Part shown: positions 34,975-46,943 of the stretch, in pieces | Position numbering within the stretch: the stretch's first letter is position 1 | How the letters are laid out: the number at the start of each line of letters is the position of its first letter | Assembly (NCBI GenBank): GCA_023374045.1 | Contig: CM041779.1 | Span: forward strand, 272,276,062-272,340,061 | Origin: Limonium bicolor | Lineage: Eukaryota; Streptophyta; Magnoliopsida; Caryophyllales; Plumbaginaceae | Direction of reading: 5' to 3' | DNA length: 64,000 nt | Made by a program: the position numbers and the translations under genes | The notes under the pieces: model-generated | Databases searched by the model: none | The model's input: only the letters and a program-made list of their open reading frames with translations | Told to the model about the DNA's origin: nothing

Positions 34975-37900
34975 TGTAACACCCAACTCAATCCAATTGT
35001 GGTTTCGCAACTTAACAGCATATACACATACATGTCACAGCGGAATTTTTTACAATCCAGGACCTTGCCACGGTCTGTCTACAGAATATACCGAACATTA
35101 GTGCAACAATCTTAACCATTTACATATCCTTCTTACAACCCCCTCACATCCTATACATCTTACTAACTCAAATTGCCATACGAGTGTACATGCACAACTC
35201 GTAGGCCACTCTTAACCCTTAACACTTGTATCCTCTTCTTACTCTCGCGACGGCCGCTTCCCCCGATGTACCTGTGTAGTAAAACAGCCCCCAAAGGGGG
35301 TCAGCACAATGCTGGTACGATCCCCTCACCCCCCAAGCTAACGTGGCTACGACGACTAATTGTCGATAGCATGGAGGTTGATTAGATCACAATATAATAG
35401 TAAGTGCAGTAACAACAACTCAGATATGAACAACAAAGTTCACACACAATGAACGACTTAAATCGTTCCCTTAATTAGAGAGTTAATTATTTAACTCCTT
35501 AGTAATGTTCCCCCTTAATCTTAGTCTTATCTTAATCTTAGAAACACACCACCCTTTAAAAAGGAGTGGATGTAGCTTATCCTAATCTTAATAATACAAA
35601 CCATCCTTTAAAAGGAATGGTTGCAACTTATCTTAACCTTACCTTACTCTTAAACTTAACAATACAAACCACCCTTTAAAAAGGAATGGTTCAACTTATC
35701 TTATCTTACCTTAATCTTAATCTTAACTATACAAACCACCCTTTAAAAAGGAATGGTTCAACTTATCTTAATCTTACCTTAATCTTATCTTAACTTAATC
35801 TCAAATACAAACCGTTCCTGGAAGGGAATGGTTGTAGCTTAATTCGAACCTGGGATTTAGGTGATCCCACCGCACCATCTTAATGCCACCTACTCTGGAC
35901 GGGGTCCAGCGCAGCTGAGCCGGCAACCGGCCCTAGCTACAAGTCGAAGACAAGTCCTTAATCGGAAGTCGAATCTGCTATAGATAACGACCCCCTTTCC
36001 TTAGCATGCATGACCGGAGATCGGTCCCAGGTTTCCTCACTCAAGTTCCAGTTAGTAGTAATCTCAAGACCTGTTTGTTGGTTAACCTCTTTTGGTTCAT
36101 ATCGTCCATTATTAGGGCGTTCCTCAGTCTCACTCAATTCCTTACTAAACATTGGTTAGTAAGTTCTCACGGTATGTTGTGTTGTTTTTCATACATCACA
36201 CAACAATACAATAGATATAAATATTCCGGTTGCATGCTTTATCTTGTTTAGTGAGCACACAAACAAATAGCACACAAGCCGAGGGACACCTCGTAGCAAG
36301 CAGTCACAGAGAACTGTACCGTTCCCCGTTGGTTGTTCGGGTTTCTTACTCTTCCGGATTCCAAATTCCCAAGTCCTAAACATTCTTCAGTTTTAGGTTG
36401 TTAATCACTTAACTTAATTCAACTTACTTAAATTACTTACCTTACTTAACTTACTTCCTTACTTAACTCTTAATGATCCCAACCTAACACTTCTTAAGTC
36501 TTACAACTTAATCTTACAACTTAATCTTAAGTGAATCGCTTCTCCTCATCACTTATACTTATTCATCCACTAATTATCATTGTTACCCACCAAACATGTC
36601 TTAAACAACCTATAACATCAATACCTAATTATCCTCATCATTTCCCATCCTTAAACAAGGTTTTTGGCCAAAAAAGTGGCATGTCCGAACTTGTGTCCGG
36701 ACTTCCCAAGTTCGGACGCAAGTCGAGACTCAAAACTGAAAACAGACGCATGTCCGAACATGTGTCCGGACTTCGGAAGTTCGGACATGGGTCGAGGAAA
36801 ATCCTAAGTAGAAGCAGGCCACGTCCGAACTTGTGTCCGGACTTCCCAAGGTCGGACACAAGTCGAGACTCTGAAAATTTTCCACGCAACAGGGCCTGTC
36901 CGAACGTCCATGTCCGGACGGATGTTCGGACAAGGCAACACCATTTTCTAAGCCTTCAAACACTTAACCAATATCACCAAACTTCTCTCCTAAACCCTCA
37001 TAATGTCTTCTAACATCATTTAGGCACTTAAACTCACCTTAAACATCCACTAAGAACTCCTTAGCTACTTTCTCATTCTTACTAGGAATTCATAACACTT
37101 GTGTTACACCTCTTAAGGCCTTTACATGTCACCAAACAAGGCCTAAACATCATCTAAAACCATTACCATTCAATCCCCCATCATTAGAAGCCAAAAACAA
37201 AAATTTTTCTTTTTCTCTGCACTGGACCGCCCCTGGGCGGTCCCCAGGGGCGGTCCCAACCAGAATCTAATTTCCTGACGATTTGCCTGGACCTCCCACA
37301 GGGGCGTCCCTAGGGGCGGTCCACAGTAGAACCATTTTTCCAAAGTGTTTTTCTCCTCATTTTGAACTCTAAATTCACCCCAATCTTTCCCACTCATTCC
37401 ACAATCTTTCCACATGTTTCCTACATGTTTAAACACCTTAAACTTGCACTAAATCTACCTCAAAAAATCACCAAACTTGCACTCAATTTCTTACGAAAAT
37501 TCTTACTTAACACTGATTCCTACACTTCCCTCTTGTGACTTTGCCTAAGACCTCAACTAATCATTATGTTTCTTTACCACCATATTAAACTACTCCTCAA
37601 GCATCATTTTGCACACCCCATTTGATAACTCAAACTTCTCAAAGTCATATATAATCTAGCACATGCTTACAAATCCTTATAAGTCATTATACCTTATTTT
37701 TCCTTCAAACTTTGTACAAGTTTCCTAGCTTCCTTAACCATGGTTTTGGTGCATGAAACTCACCATTATAACCCCTAGTCCCTCTTATACATTCCTAGGT
37801 CTTCCTAGTACTCAAGAACTCCATGGTTTATCCATTTTCACCAAATCAACCCTTAGTGATCACTAGAACATCCTTAGTCATAAATCTCCTTAGAACACCC

Positions 37901-39693
37901 TAAACGCTTAGTTTCCTACTCAAATTTCGCCATAGTTTCTCTAGTATATTATCATGCCCATATGCATTGTTTTTCTCACACAATAATCTCACACACATCA
38001 AACCTTTTTCTCATCATAATTCTCACCCAAATCAACTCATTCACAACAAACTCAATATATTGCAATAATCTTAAATTGCATAGCACTAAGGCTCTTAAAT
38101 GACATGGCTCTTAGGCCCTTAAATGACTTAAACTTAAACACTGAATTTCCACATATAAAAGCTTTCAACCTGCAAATACACCCATCAATCTCATAGTTAT
38201 AATGCTCTTAAAATCCACCTTAAACTTATATTACTAACTCATTCTCATTAGCTCCTTAATCACAAGTTCATAAGCTTGTTTAAGTTCTTTTTCTTAGGTT
38301 ATATAACCCAATACACAATGTAAGCTCTAAGCCACATTGGTACTTATCTAAAACTCATTCCTTAATCTTAAACCACCCTTAGGTAAGCATTTTACCTTGT
38401 TTTCTCAAGCTTATCTTAATCTCCTCCTTAGACCTTCTTCTTGCATAGATCTCGGCCACCACTTAAACTTCCTTTGCCAATGTTCTAACCAATATTCAAT
38501 GACTCATATGAGTATTAAACAATACACTAACCTCAAGGAATAAAACCTAGGTTAGAAATGTGTTCTAAGGCATAAAAGTGGATGATTACCTTTGAAGTCT
38601 CAAGGTAGACTTTGGCATTGAATGAAATAGGACCTCCACTAGTCCTTGGTGAATAAATCAAGCTAGAACAAGGCATAAAAACATTGCCCCATGAGAAGGA
38701 ATTTTCGGCCATGTACAAGAAATGATGGAAACATGGTTTTTCTTACATTTTCTTTACCTTAAGAGAATGGAGAAGCTAATGAGCTCTTCAAACTTGATTT
38801 TCCTCCATCAATGAAGTTTTCTCATGGCACCAAAATGGAGCTTTGAAAGATTTGAAAAGATAGAAAGATAGGTCTTGGCCTAACTAAGAGAAATATGTGT
38901 TTAGTTTTTGATTTGGAGCTAAAATGAGCAAGCTATGGACAAAGCAAGGTGAAGCAACAATGGAGGCTTCTCTTACGTGAATGGAGAAGAGGGAAGTGAA
39001 GAAAACCGTGTGAAGAGGAGGAATGAGAGAGAGAAGAAGAAAGTGAGCTAATATAAGATATTTGCTTTAATAAAGCAAATAGTACTCTTTTTACTTATCT
39101 CTTCTTTTCTTCCTTATTTGATAAAGTCTATGGTGACTCACCCTTAGAAAACCGGCCCCCTCATTATAACCAAGATATTTATGGTCTTGTTTGACCAACT
39201 AATTGACTTAAGTTGATTAAAACTTAAACTAGTCACTATTTGGCACTATTCACTAATCAGTGCACATATTTCTGAAATTTTTGATTTCCCATTGATTTAT
39301 ACCTCCTAATGTGATACTAATTAGTACACATGTTGGTTTAAGAGTAATGATGGACATTTAGCCACTCAAAACTCAATTCCAAGACAATTTCTCAAAAATG
39401 TGCTTTAAGACTTCTTAAAGCACATTTTGTGTTTTAACTTGTTTTCAAGCTTGGTTTTCTTTGCTAATTGATTTAAAATGACCATTAGAATATTACTAAG
39501 GTCTTATCATGATATTTGGGTACTCACACAAGTCTCTCCAAGCTTAGAGCACATTTTTGCCCTAATTGCCCTTAAGGCATTTTCTTGTGTTTTCCTTGGT
39601 TTAAATTGTCTACCAATCTTTCTAAGGCATATTCTAGCCTTACTACATCATAATTTGATGTTTACTTAGCATACTTAGGTTTGGGGTATTTCA
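34975..39693 (-). repeat. A/B right (5') LTR
   Basis: 4719 bases, matching the left LTR throughout, including the minisatellite (about 35548-35840) and the two inverted-repeat arrays (36683-36932 and 37224-37322). It is 48 bases shorter because of many scattered one- or two-base losses, densest between 34975 and 38500. Confidence 0.9.
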
Positions 39694-39698
39694 CATCA
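39694..39698. repeat. Target-site duplication of element A/B, right copy
   Basis: catca, identical to 25030-25034. Confidence 0.95.
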
Positions 39699-40051
39699 TT
39701 CCCTTCATAGGTGACCTCATGAGTTTTCCAAATCGCTTGGGCCGGTTTAGCTGAAGCAATTTTTGAGTATTGCTCAGGTAGTAGTGCACAGTAAAGTATT
39801 CTTACAGCTCGAGCATTGAATACCAAATTCTTGATCTGCTCATCCGTCATGCTGTCGATAGATATGTCTTGTCCTTGAGGATTCCAAAAGGTGTACTCTC
39901 CATGTGTTATCACCCTCCACATTCTTGGATCGTCAGACTTGATATGAAATTCCATCTTGTTCTTCTAGTGAGTGTAGTTATCTCCATTGAAGAGTGGTGG
40001 TCGATTTGGTGCAGAACCTTCTTCTGCTGTTAGAATGCTTGCATGAGACAT
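39694..40051 (-). pseudogene. gag: Element I gag, N-terminal part
   Basis: The likely start is ATG at 40051 (minus), 43 bases after the primer site. The reading has the Sirevirus/copia gag opening (NRPPLFNGDNY), a stop at 39966-39968 where the conserved Trp of this motif is expected, then KMEFHIKS and an open segment to the A/B insertion at 39694. The stop (TAG) needs one G-to-A change from TGG. Confidence 0.85.
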
Positions 40052-40093
40052 CTTGATCGTCTTCCAAAGCAGTTAGCTTTCTACAAGAGACCC

Positions 40094-40105
40094 GCTCTGA
40101 TACCA
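40094..40105 (-). other. Element I primer-binding site (tRNA-iMet)
   Basis: The minus strand reads TGGTATCAGAGC, two bases from the LTR end. Confidence 0.9.
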
Positions 40106-40107
40106 AT

Positions 40108-41101
40108 TGAAACTCGCAAGCGCTCGTGATGCGTCCCCGACGTGTCGTGGACGTATCGTGGACTCTAATAAAGCTTGATAGACGAGAGGCAACTATTAAA
40201 CTGGAAAACACATTTCGATTGAGAATTTACACACACGAAATTCACTCAACGTCCCTTACCCCACACACGGACTCCCGGGACAGTTTCGACTTTACTCCTA
40301 AAGTTGTCAACCCTCTCCTGACTATCGGCCTACGGTTCACCGCCCGTTCCCCGACCTGTCGTCCTATCAAATACCCAATGTATTGATACTCTAACCCAGT
40401 CCTCACTAGCTCACCAACTCTCTAGCACTTACACACTCTCCTAAGTCTGATCCACACTTGCCCAGATTATCTCTATCTTTTTTCTCGTACAAGGGCTTAT
40501 CTTACAAGGAACATTAAGGCACATATTTATACAAGTTAGTTGAGATGCCAACTAATAACCTAGGAGTTGTAGACTCTAAGAGTAGAATACTCATTCTTCT
40601 ACAATATAATATCCGCACCCTACTTGCAGATTTTCGTCCAACTTGATCTGGAGCCACCAGCACACACATTGCCTTGTGAATGGGCAAGTTAGCGGCGTGT
40701 CTCCCCAAGTGGTCGGTTACCACTTGCACACTTCAACTTGTCTGAACTTGTCTGGCTCATTAATGCTCATAAATGCTCTCTTCTGAAGTATTACGCCTAT
40801 GTAATGATGTTCATCAATAGCCTTTGCTTATCTTGTTATCTTGCACATTAATGAGATACACCTTTTGTCGTGTGTTTGTCATGAGCAAGTTGCTTGTGTG
40901 GTTGTAGATAATCTGAGTGAGTTTGTTGACGTTGCTAACTCCGTTTGGTCCTTGTTTGATGTCTGATGTAAGAGATATGTGATAGTGTGGTTCTTGACTG
41001 CTTGTGTCTTGCTAGAAGTTCTCCGGAGCTCTCGCCGATAGGTGCCCGACTGGTAGAGCACATGTCGTGGATTGAGCGTGCTTGCAACCTTGCGTGCTAA
41101 G
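40108..41101 (-). repeat. Element I 5' LTR, probably truncated at 41101
   Basis: On the plus strand it starts TGAAACTCGC next to the primer site. The far end at 41101 (ctaag) is not a canonical CA end and abuts LTR F, so F either inserted in this LTR or replaced its outer part. 994 bases remain. A TATA box lies on the minus strand at 40524-40531. Confidence 0.7.
40524..40531 (-). promoter_or_regulatory. TATA box in the element I LTR
   Basis: TATAAATA on the minus strand, about 420 bases before the LTR end, in keeping with a copia U3/R boundary. The role is inferred. Confidence 0.5.
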
Positions 41102-42801
41102 TGTAACACCCCTACCGCTAATACCGTCATTACCGTCCATTCACATCATACTTGCATACCTTCGCAGCGGATACTTACATACACAACGGTGGGTGATACA
41201 ATGCCGCTAGCCACCCACGTGACTAGCAAGGCTACTACTACTACTACATACAACATCGGTCTGATGGACCGGAATATCCGAGTGCTACACAAACACAATC
41301 CTTACTACAATTACAACCGGGTACTGCAACTTCCCATTCAATACAATGCTCCATTACTATACCATACAATACAATATAACATACCGAGTTTACTAAGATC
41401 CTTATACAAATACAATACCTCTTTCAATTTCATACATACTCATTAAGAGTCTACATCTATCCAATCCTCACAAACTACTTACTTTACAAGGTATACCCCT
41501 TGGTACACTTCTACACAAGGCTACAAGCCTTATACAATTCACTACTACCTACATTTCACTCCTAGCTATCCAACCATGGCTGTCGGTCTCTTACGGTGGT
41601 CACGTCCGCTTCAGTGCCTGCACACTAAAAACATTGCCCCTAGGGGCTCAGCTTTCGCTGCATATGACTTCCGCATACCCCACGTACTAGCGAGGGTACG
41701 CCGACCACTTGGTCGAATACATGCAGTTCATTTTACAAATACATACATACATACATGCTTTCATTCATACTAGTACAATACTTCACAAGGGTACACACAT
41801 ACAGTTCAATACATCCAAGGAAAATAATACAGGTCAACCACTACTTACTTACCTTCTTCCAAAATACACATACACAATACATACTCGATACTTACACAAT
41901 ACACAATACTTGTTAGCTTCATTGGTCCACCCGGGTTAATCGGGTGTAGATTACTCTTTTACTCGGGGTCAATGACTTACACCAGCCAAGACCATTTCTC
42001 ATACAATACTTACTTTACTTACTACTTACTCAAGTCAAGTCATCGGGACCTCCGGCCCGGGGACTACTCTGTCCCACCACCGGGATTTACTTGGTTCCCT
42101 AATCCAGGATGTTACCCATTTAAGGGGTTTGGGCCGTGGACAAGTTTAAGAACCAGGAATCGGATCCAACCTCTTGTGTCTCCTCATCCTCACGCGTGGC
42201 CGAAACTATATCGGACTTCTACTCATTCCAATTTACTCATTACTTACGTTAGGATTTAGGTAGTTAGGAATTAGTAGAAGTCATTCACATCCAAGCCACA
42301 CAATAATACATTACTTACATCCACATCCGTACAAGCTACATTACATTACACCAGTACATTACAAGGTACATACACACATCCATTCTCATTCATATATTTC
42401 CTGAATTATACAAACTAGTGTTCAAGACAACATATATCAAGAACAACCAAGTAAGTGCATTAAAGTTCGATTCATGCATTTATCTTATTTAGGTGATCAA
42501 ATAAGCACACAAATCGGGGTAACCAGGTTAGGATACAGAGCATGAAGAAATCATACCTTTTACCGGAATTTACTTTACCGGGTGTTCCCTTGTTCCTTTG
42601 GTTCACTCTCGTTCCTCGATTCTTATTCTCGAACCAATGACTACCTGTCAAATGATTCCATTAATACTAAGCATTACAATTCATACATAATTACTACTCC
42701 CGTACTTACCCCGTTATCCCGTTATTTCGGTTTAACTTAATGTTCTTTATATTCACAACTTTCTTACCTTCCTTACTTTAGCACTAATGCCTTACTCATG
42801 C

Positions 42802-42840
42802 ACATATATATATGTATGTATATATATATATATAATTAAA
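42802..42840. repeat. TA-rich simple repeat in LTR F
   Basis: Alternating TATATG/TATATA sequence lies about 25 bases left of the inverted-repeat pair, as in D. Confidence 0.7.
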
Positions 42841-42863
42841 TTTTAATTTTTTAATTTTATAAA

Positions 42864-42969
42864 GGCCGACCGACCCACTCTGGGTAGGTCGCCTGGGTGG
42901 GTCGGCTGCAGAAAGCACCTGAGTTACAGAATTCAGCCCGACTGACCCAGTCTGGGGTAGGTCGGCTGC
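42864..42969. repeat. Two-unit GCCGACC inverted-repeat array in LTR F
   Basis: Units start at 42864 and 42936 (step 72). The first has GGCCGACCGACCCAC, then GGGTAGGTCG, then GGGTGGGTCGGC; the second GCCCGACTGACCCAG, then GGGGTAGGTCGGC. The arms pair and again form one arm plus inverted arms. Confidence 0.8.
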
Positions 42970-43685
42970 AGAACCCCTTTTAATTATCTACTTTGAATTC
43001 CAAATTCACCTCAATTCTCACCCAATATTTTCCTAATCATTTCCACATGTTTCCTACATGTTTAAACACCCATTAGGTCCCCTAAATCACCTTAGTTCAC
43101 CCACCAAATTCATTACTCAATTCTAAATCAACTGGAGCTTGAATGTGGCTTGGGCATGAGTGAGAAGGTGGGATGCCATTGGAGCACCTTGGAATCTCCA
43201 GAAAGGGGAGAAGGGAAGGAAAAATCTGCTGGAGAAGAAAGGAGAAAGGAAAGAGAAGAGAGAAATGAGAGGAGAGAGAGGGGGGAAGTTACTCTTTTAC
43301 TTTTTCATTTTTCACTTTATTTCCTTAGTGTGTGAGAGAGTTGGGAGGCTGAGAAAAAACGCGCCCCCTCACCCACAATAAGAGTGCCAGCTTTTTAATT
43401 ACAAGGGAAGAGGAGCATTTTGCTCTTATTACAATTAACGCCCCAAAAGTTCCCGTTTTTACACTATTCACTCACCGAAGCCCGTTTTCCGGAATTTTCT
43501 CGTTTCTTCAAATTTAATGGTTTTTAAGCGTTCATTAATGTTTAATTATAGTTATATAGTCAACCATAATTTTTGCGGGTCTGTTTGACCACTTAAATTC
43601 ACGTTTTCGGGTTTTCTTGAAAATCGTGCTTTAAGACTCTGTTAGCGTTTTAATCCATTATTTCGATCTGTTTTCTTCGGGAATC

Positions 43686-43690
43686 GTTCT
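43686..43690. repeat. Target-site duplication of solo LTR G, left copy
   Basis: gttct, identical to 45916-45920. Confidence 0.9.
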
Positions 43691-45915
43691 TGTAACACCC
43701 CCAAACACTGGCCTAGGAGTTAGGGGTATTACACGCCATGTATTATTACATAATAACACAAGGCTCTAATAAACGAACTTAAACAAATAATCAAACAAGG
43801 CCCAAAACGAATACCCGCATAAAGGTATAATCAAAATGATGTCGTAACACCCCAAAAGTCATTACGAAACCCACCAAATGAACTAACAAAAGCAGAAGCT
43901 AACTGAAGAGGCCCAAAGGCTCAAATTCAAATACAAATGTCTCAAACGAATCGAAATAACAAAGCAACTAAACTCAGAAGCTGAGCAAAGTGATCCTCGC
44001 TGATCAATCTGCAATGTTAGATAAAGTAGGGGAATGAGCAAACAACTATGCCCAGTAGATGACTAACTTCATCAACCAGCATGCTCAAAACATTTAAAGA
44101 ATATTAACAAATCAGAAGGAGTCCAAAGGAATCCATAATCAGATCAGAAAACAGAAGCAGAAGTCCATGCAATAAAGGACTAAACAGAGTCATAGGCAGA
44201 CAGAATCAAAAAACAGAGCGGGACACTAGTTGAGCACAGCATACAGACAAGACGAGCAAACAACTCATGAACAGAACGAGGAAACCTCACTCGTAAAAAG
44301 AACAGGTGGAACACCTGTGAACAGAACGGGGAACATCACCCGTGAAACAGAAGGATCCTACATAGCGCGCTACGAGACAACTAAACCAAGCATCCAAGGG
44401 TTCAGATATAGAGATAACTTGGTCCCAAAACAGAAGCTTAAAATCAGATAAGCATATGTGCAACCATCGCACCAGAGAGCAGATAGAAAGCTGAGAAATC
44501 AGAAGGGGGATCCAACCCCGTAAAAAGGAAGTCACAGAACTCAGAAGCTTGTTGAAGGCTATTAAATCATAGAACACATACTTGTGCTTAAACATGTGTA
44601 AACAGATAGTATTTGGAAAGAGGAAACCAACGCCGCAAACGGCACTCAAAACGGAGCTCAAACGAGCAAGTTATGGCGAAAACAGAGGGTGGTCCGAACT
44701 TGTGTCCTAACTTCGAAGCTCAGACACAAGCGCAGACTCAAAACAGAGGGGAAAATCAAGATGTCCGAACTTCGAAGTTCGGACTGAAGTTCGGACAGTT
44801 TTTCGGAAAAAGTACGAGGTGAAGTCCGAGCTTGGAAGCTCGGATTATTTCAGAAAACAGGGGTGTCCGAACTTCAAAGTTCGGACTGAAGTTCGGACAC
44901 CTGCAAAACACAAAAAATAAAAACACAACAGACGCATGTCCGAACTTCAAAGCTCGGACTGAAGTTTGGACATCCCGAAAAATGCAATTTCCAGAACCGA
45001 ATAGAAACGAACAAAAGCACTAAAACAAACCCAAATCGACAGACACTTTCAGAAAACAACCTTGGGGGTTTAATCCATTGAAAAGGCATTAAATCAGACA
45101 CAATTCAAACACAACACGAAGTCAATTCATCGAGCTAAATTATAGAACCCAAACTCCCCAAGGCTGAACATACAAGCTGAATCCGAGAGCCACCTACCTC
45201 GTATACAACAAAGAGCTCTCAATCTGATGCAGGAATTCACCAACGTCACAGCAACACAGACACCGCAGTAGGGTAGACCGATACTCAATCCCAAACAGCC
45301 ACTGAACTTCTAAGCACAACGCAGAGATAAAGCCCTCAATTAGAAACTGACAACAACACCAAAACTGAAACTGAAACGGGGAAAAGAACGAGCCTTCACC
45401 TGAATCTGCCTACAGATCACAGAGCACGCCAACAGCTGAAGAATTTGATGGAGGAATCGAGAACGACCGCTGACCCATAATTAGATTGTAGAGGGAATTA
45501 GGGATTGAAGAAGTTCTCCAAACTGATTCGCAAAACTAACCAACGAAACACAAACCTGATTACGAAGAGAACAGCAAGACAATGAAGAATTCACAGCAGC
45601 AGTCGAGTCTCCAATCAGCAGCACTTGGACAGATTGATGAGCAAGGAAGAGAGAGTTGAGAGAGATGGAGGAAGAAGAACGTCTCTAGGGTTGAGCGACT
45701 GATCGTGAAAGAAATTGTGATCAGCGTTGTTAGCAGGGAATTATTAATATATCTTAATTAATACGATAAAACCCTTACCAAAATAATAGTGACGGAAAGG
45801 ACTACCCTGCCCTTGTCATTAATCCAAAGGACCTCCATGTCCCGAATCCAGAATGAAACAACTTAAAATAAGTTGTGACACAAATAAAATTGTAACGACA
45901 TCTTGGGTTATAACA
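43691..45915 (-). mobile_element. G: solo LTR of a gypsy element, 2.2 kb
   Basis: The segment runs TGTAACACCC to GGTTATAACA and is bounded by a perfect gttct duplication in LTR F. No primer site, purine tract or coding region is inside, so it is a single LTR left by recombination between the two LTRs of an inserted element. The ends place it in the same broad group as D, F and A/B, in minus orientation. It holds an inverted-repeat array at 44692-44972. Confidence 0.85.
44692..44972. repeat. GTCCGAAC inverted-repeat array in solo LTR G
   Basis: Units start near 44692, 44763, 44824, 44875 and 44938. At 44763-44784 the two arms GTCCGAACTTC and GAAGTTCGGAC abut, making a perfect 22-base palindrome, followed by a third arm GAAGTTCGGAC. 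The 44875 unit has the same plan with one change (ACTTCAAAGT centre). Confidence 0.85.
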
Positions 45916-45920
45916 GTTCT
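45916..45920. repeat. Target-site duplication of solo LTR G, right copy
   Basis: gttct, identical to 43686-43690. Confidence 0.9.
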
Positions 45921-46148
45921 CATATATTCATTAGGCCTAAATAAGCCTTAGGAATCCATCTAAGACCCTTGTCGAGGTCGTATTCCTCCTGTGGTCACAC
46001 AACGCTCATTTTTGTGTTTTTCACATTTTAAGCGTTTTCTCTTTTCTTTTGGATTTATTTTCTTTACCAAAATTCTTTAGACATTATTAGGCCCTCAAAT
46101 ACCATATTAGAATAACTTAATCACCATAATTAAGTTCGGGATATGTCA

Positions 46149-46161
46149 CTCACCCCCCTAA
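46149..46161 (-). other. F polypurine tract and fusion to element H
   Basis: ctcacccccctaa follows LTR F, then gttccagttagtag begins, which is the interior of an A/B-type LTR (compare 26121). About 1.1 kb of the H LTR and the whole F body are missing at this point. Confidence 0.65.
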
Positions 46162-46758
46162 GTTCCAGTTAGTAGAAGTCTCGAAGACAGTTTTTGTTAG
46201 TTAAACCTCTTTCGGTTATTTACCAACTAATATTAGGGAGTGTTCAATGTTCTCATACAATCGTTTACTAAACATAGTTAGTAAGTCCTCAAAGGTAAGT
46301 TGTGTAGTTTAATACGCACACACAACAATACAATAAACCGGTTGCATGCTTTATCTTGTTTTGTCGAAACATATAAACAAACAGCACACAATCCGAGGGA
46401 CACCTCGTTAGCAAGCAAGCTACAAGAAAACCATGCCGTTCACCGTTGTTGTCGGTTGTCTATTCTCCTCCAGAGTCCAAATACTCGAATCCTATAACAT
46501 TCATCGAATTGGGTGGTGAATTTCTTTTAATTAACCTAACTCATATCATCACTAATGATTCCCAACTAAATACCACTAAGTCATTGTAGTTCAAACTTAA
46601 TTACATAAGTTGTTTACTTCTCATTATTTCTCACACTTTCTCACACCCCTAATGACCATAAAATGTCACCAAACAAGCCTTAACTATCATCTAACAACAT
46701 TACTAATCAATCCCATTCATTTCCCTTCATAAAACAACTCACGGTGCAATTTCTAGGT

Positions 46759-46943
46759 TGGTCCGGGTCTTGGTCCAGACCTATAGTCCCGGACCAAGTC
46801 ATTTCAGCAACTCTCGGCAATAATAATGGGGTGGTCCGGGTCTTGGTACCTATCCTAGGTCCCGGACCACCTCTGAAGTGAAATTTCGGCAGGTTTTTAG
46901 AGCTGGTCCGGGACTTTAACCAAGGACCAAGTCCCGAACCATA
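46759..46943. repeat. Three-unit GGTCCGGG inverted-repeat array in the H LTR
   Basis: Units start at 46759, 46832 and 46904 (steps 73, 72). The first has TGGTCCGGG and closing arm CCCGGACCA with GGTCCAGACC between; the second closes with CCCGGACCAC; the third is more diverged. It sits near the LTR position of the A/B arrays but with other arm sequences. Confidence 0.85.

Larger units (their letters stand above)
25035..39693 (-). mobile_element. Element A/B: complete gypsy element with 4.7-kb LTRs and ruined gag-pol
   Basis: Left LTR 25035-29801, internal region 29802-34974 and right LTR 34975-39693 are framed by a perfect catca duplication. The iMet primer site (34958-34969, minus) next to the right LTR and the purine tract next to the left one give minus orientation. 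LTR ends match D, F and G (TGTAACACC on the plus strand), so a Tekay/Del-like relation is likely. The internal region is only about 5.2 kb and has no long frame in element sense; an integrase relic is readable. Inserted in gag of element I. Confidence 0.9.
10871..41101 (-). mobile_element. Element I: old Sirevirus-like copia element, broken into three pieces
   Basis: On the minus strand the element runs from LTR (41101-40108), primer site (40105-40094) and gag start (40051) to reverse transcriptase (10871). The pieces are 39694-41101, 24942-25034 and 10871-14293, separated by A/B and C; the second half of the reverse transcriptase is lost beyond D. The two junctions inside gag carry perfect 5-bp duplications and the reading sense continues across each, which proves nesting. 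Gag with a zinc knuckle, a coiled coil, a second zinc knuckle, and a DTG protease in the WYIDTGCSKHMTG context point to a Sirevirus-like copia lineage. Confidence 0.8.
41102..46148 (-). repeat. LTR F: gypsy LTR related to D, split by solo LTR G
   Basis: It begins TGTAACACCCCTACC like the D LTR and shares blocks with it (for example GCAGCGGA and the start of the TA-rich tract). After removal of G and its duplication it is about 2.8 kb, ending GGATATGTCA at 46148. The next bases ctcacccccctaa look like a polypurine tract read from the other strand, so F was the 3' LTR of a minus-strand element whose body is gone. Confidence 0.75.
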
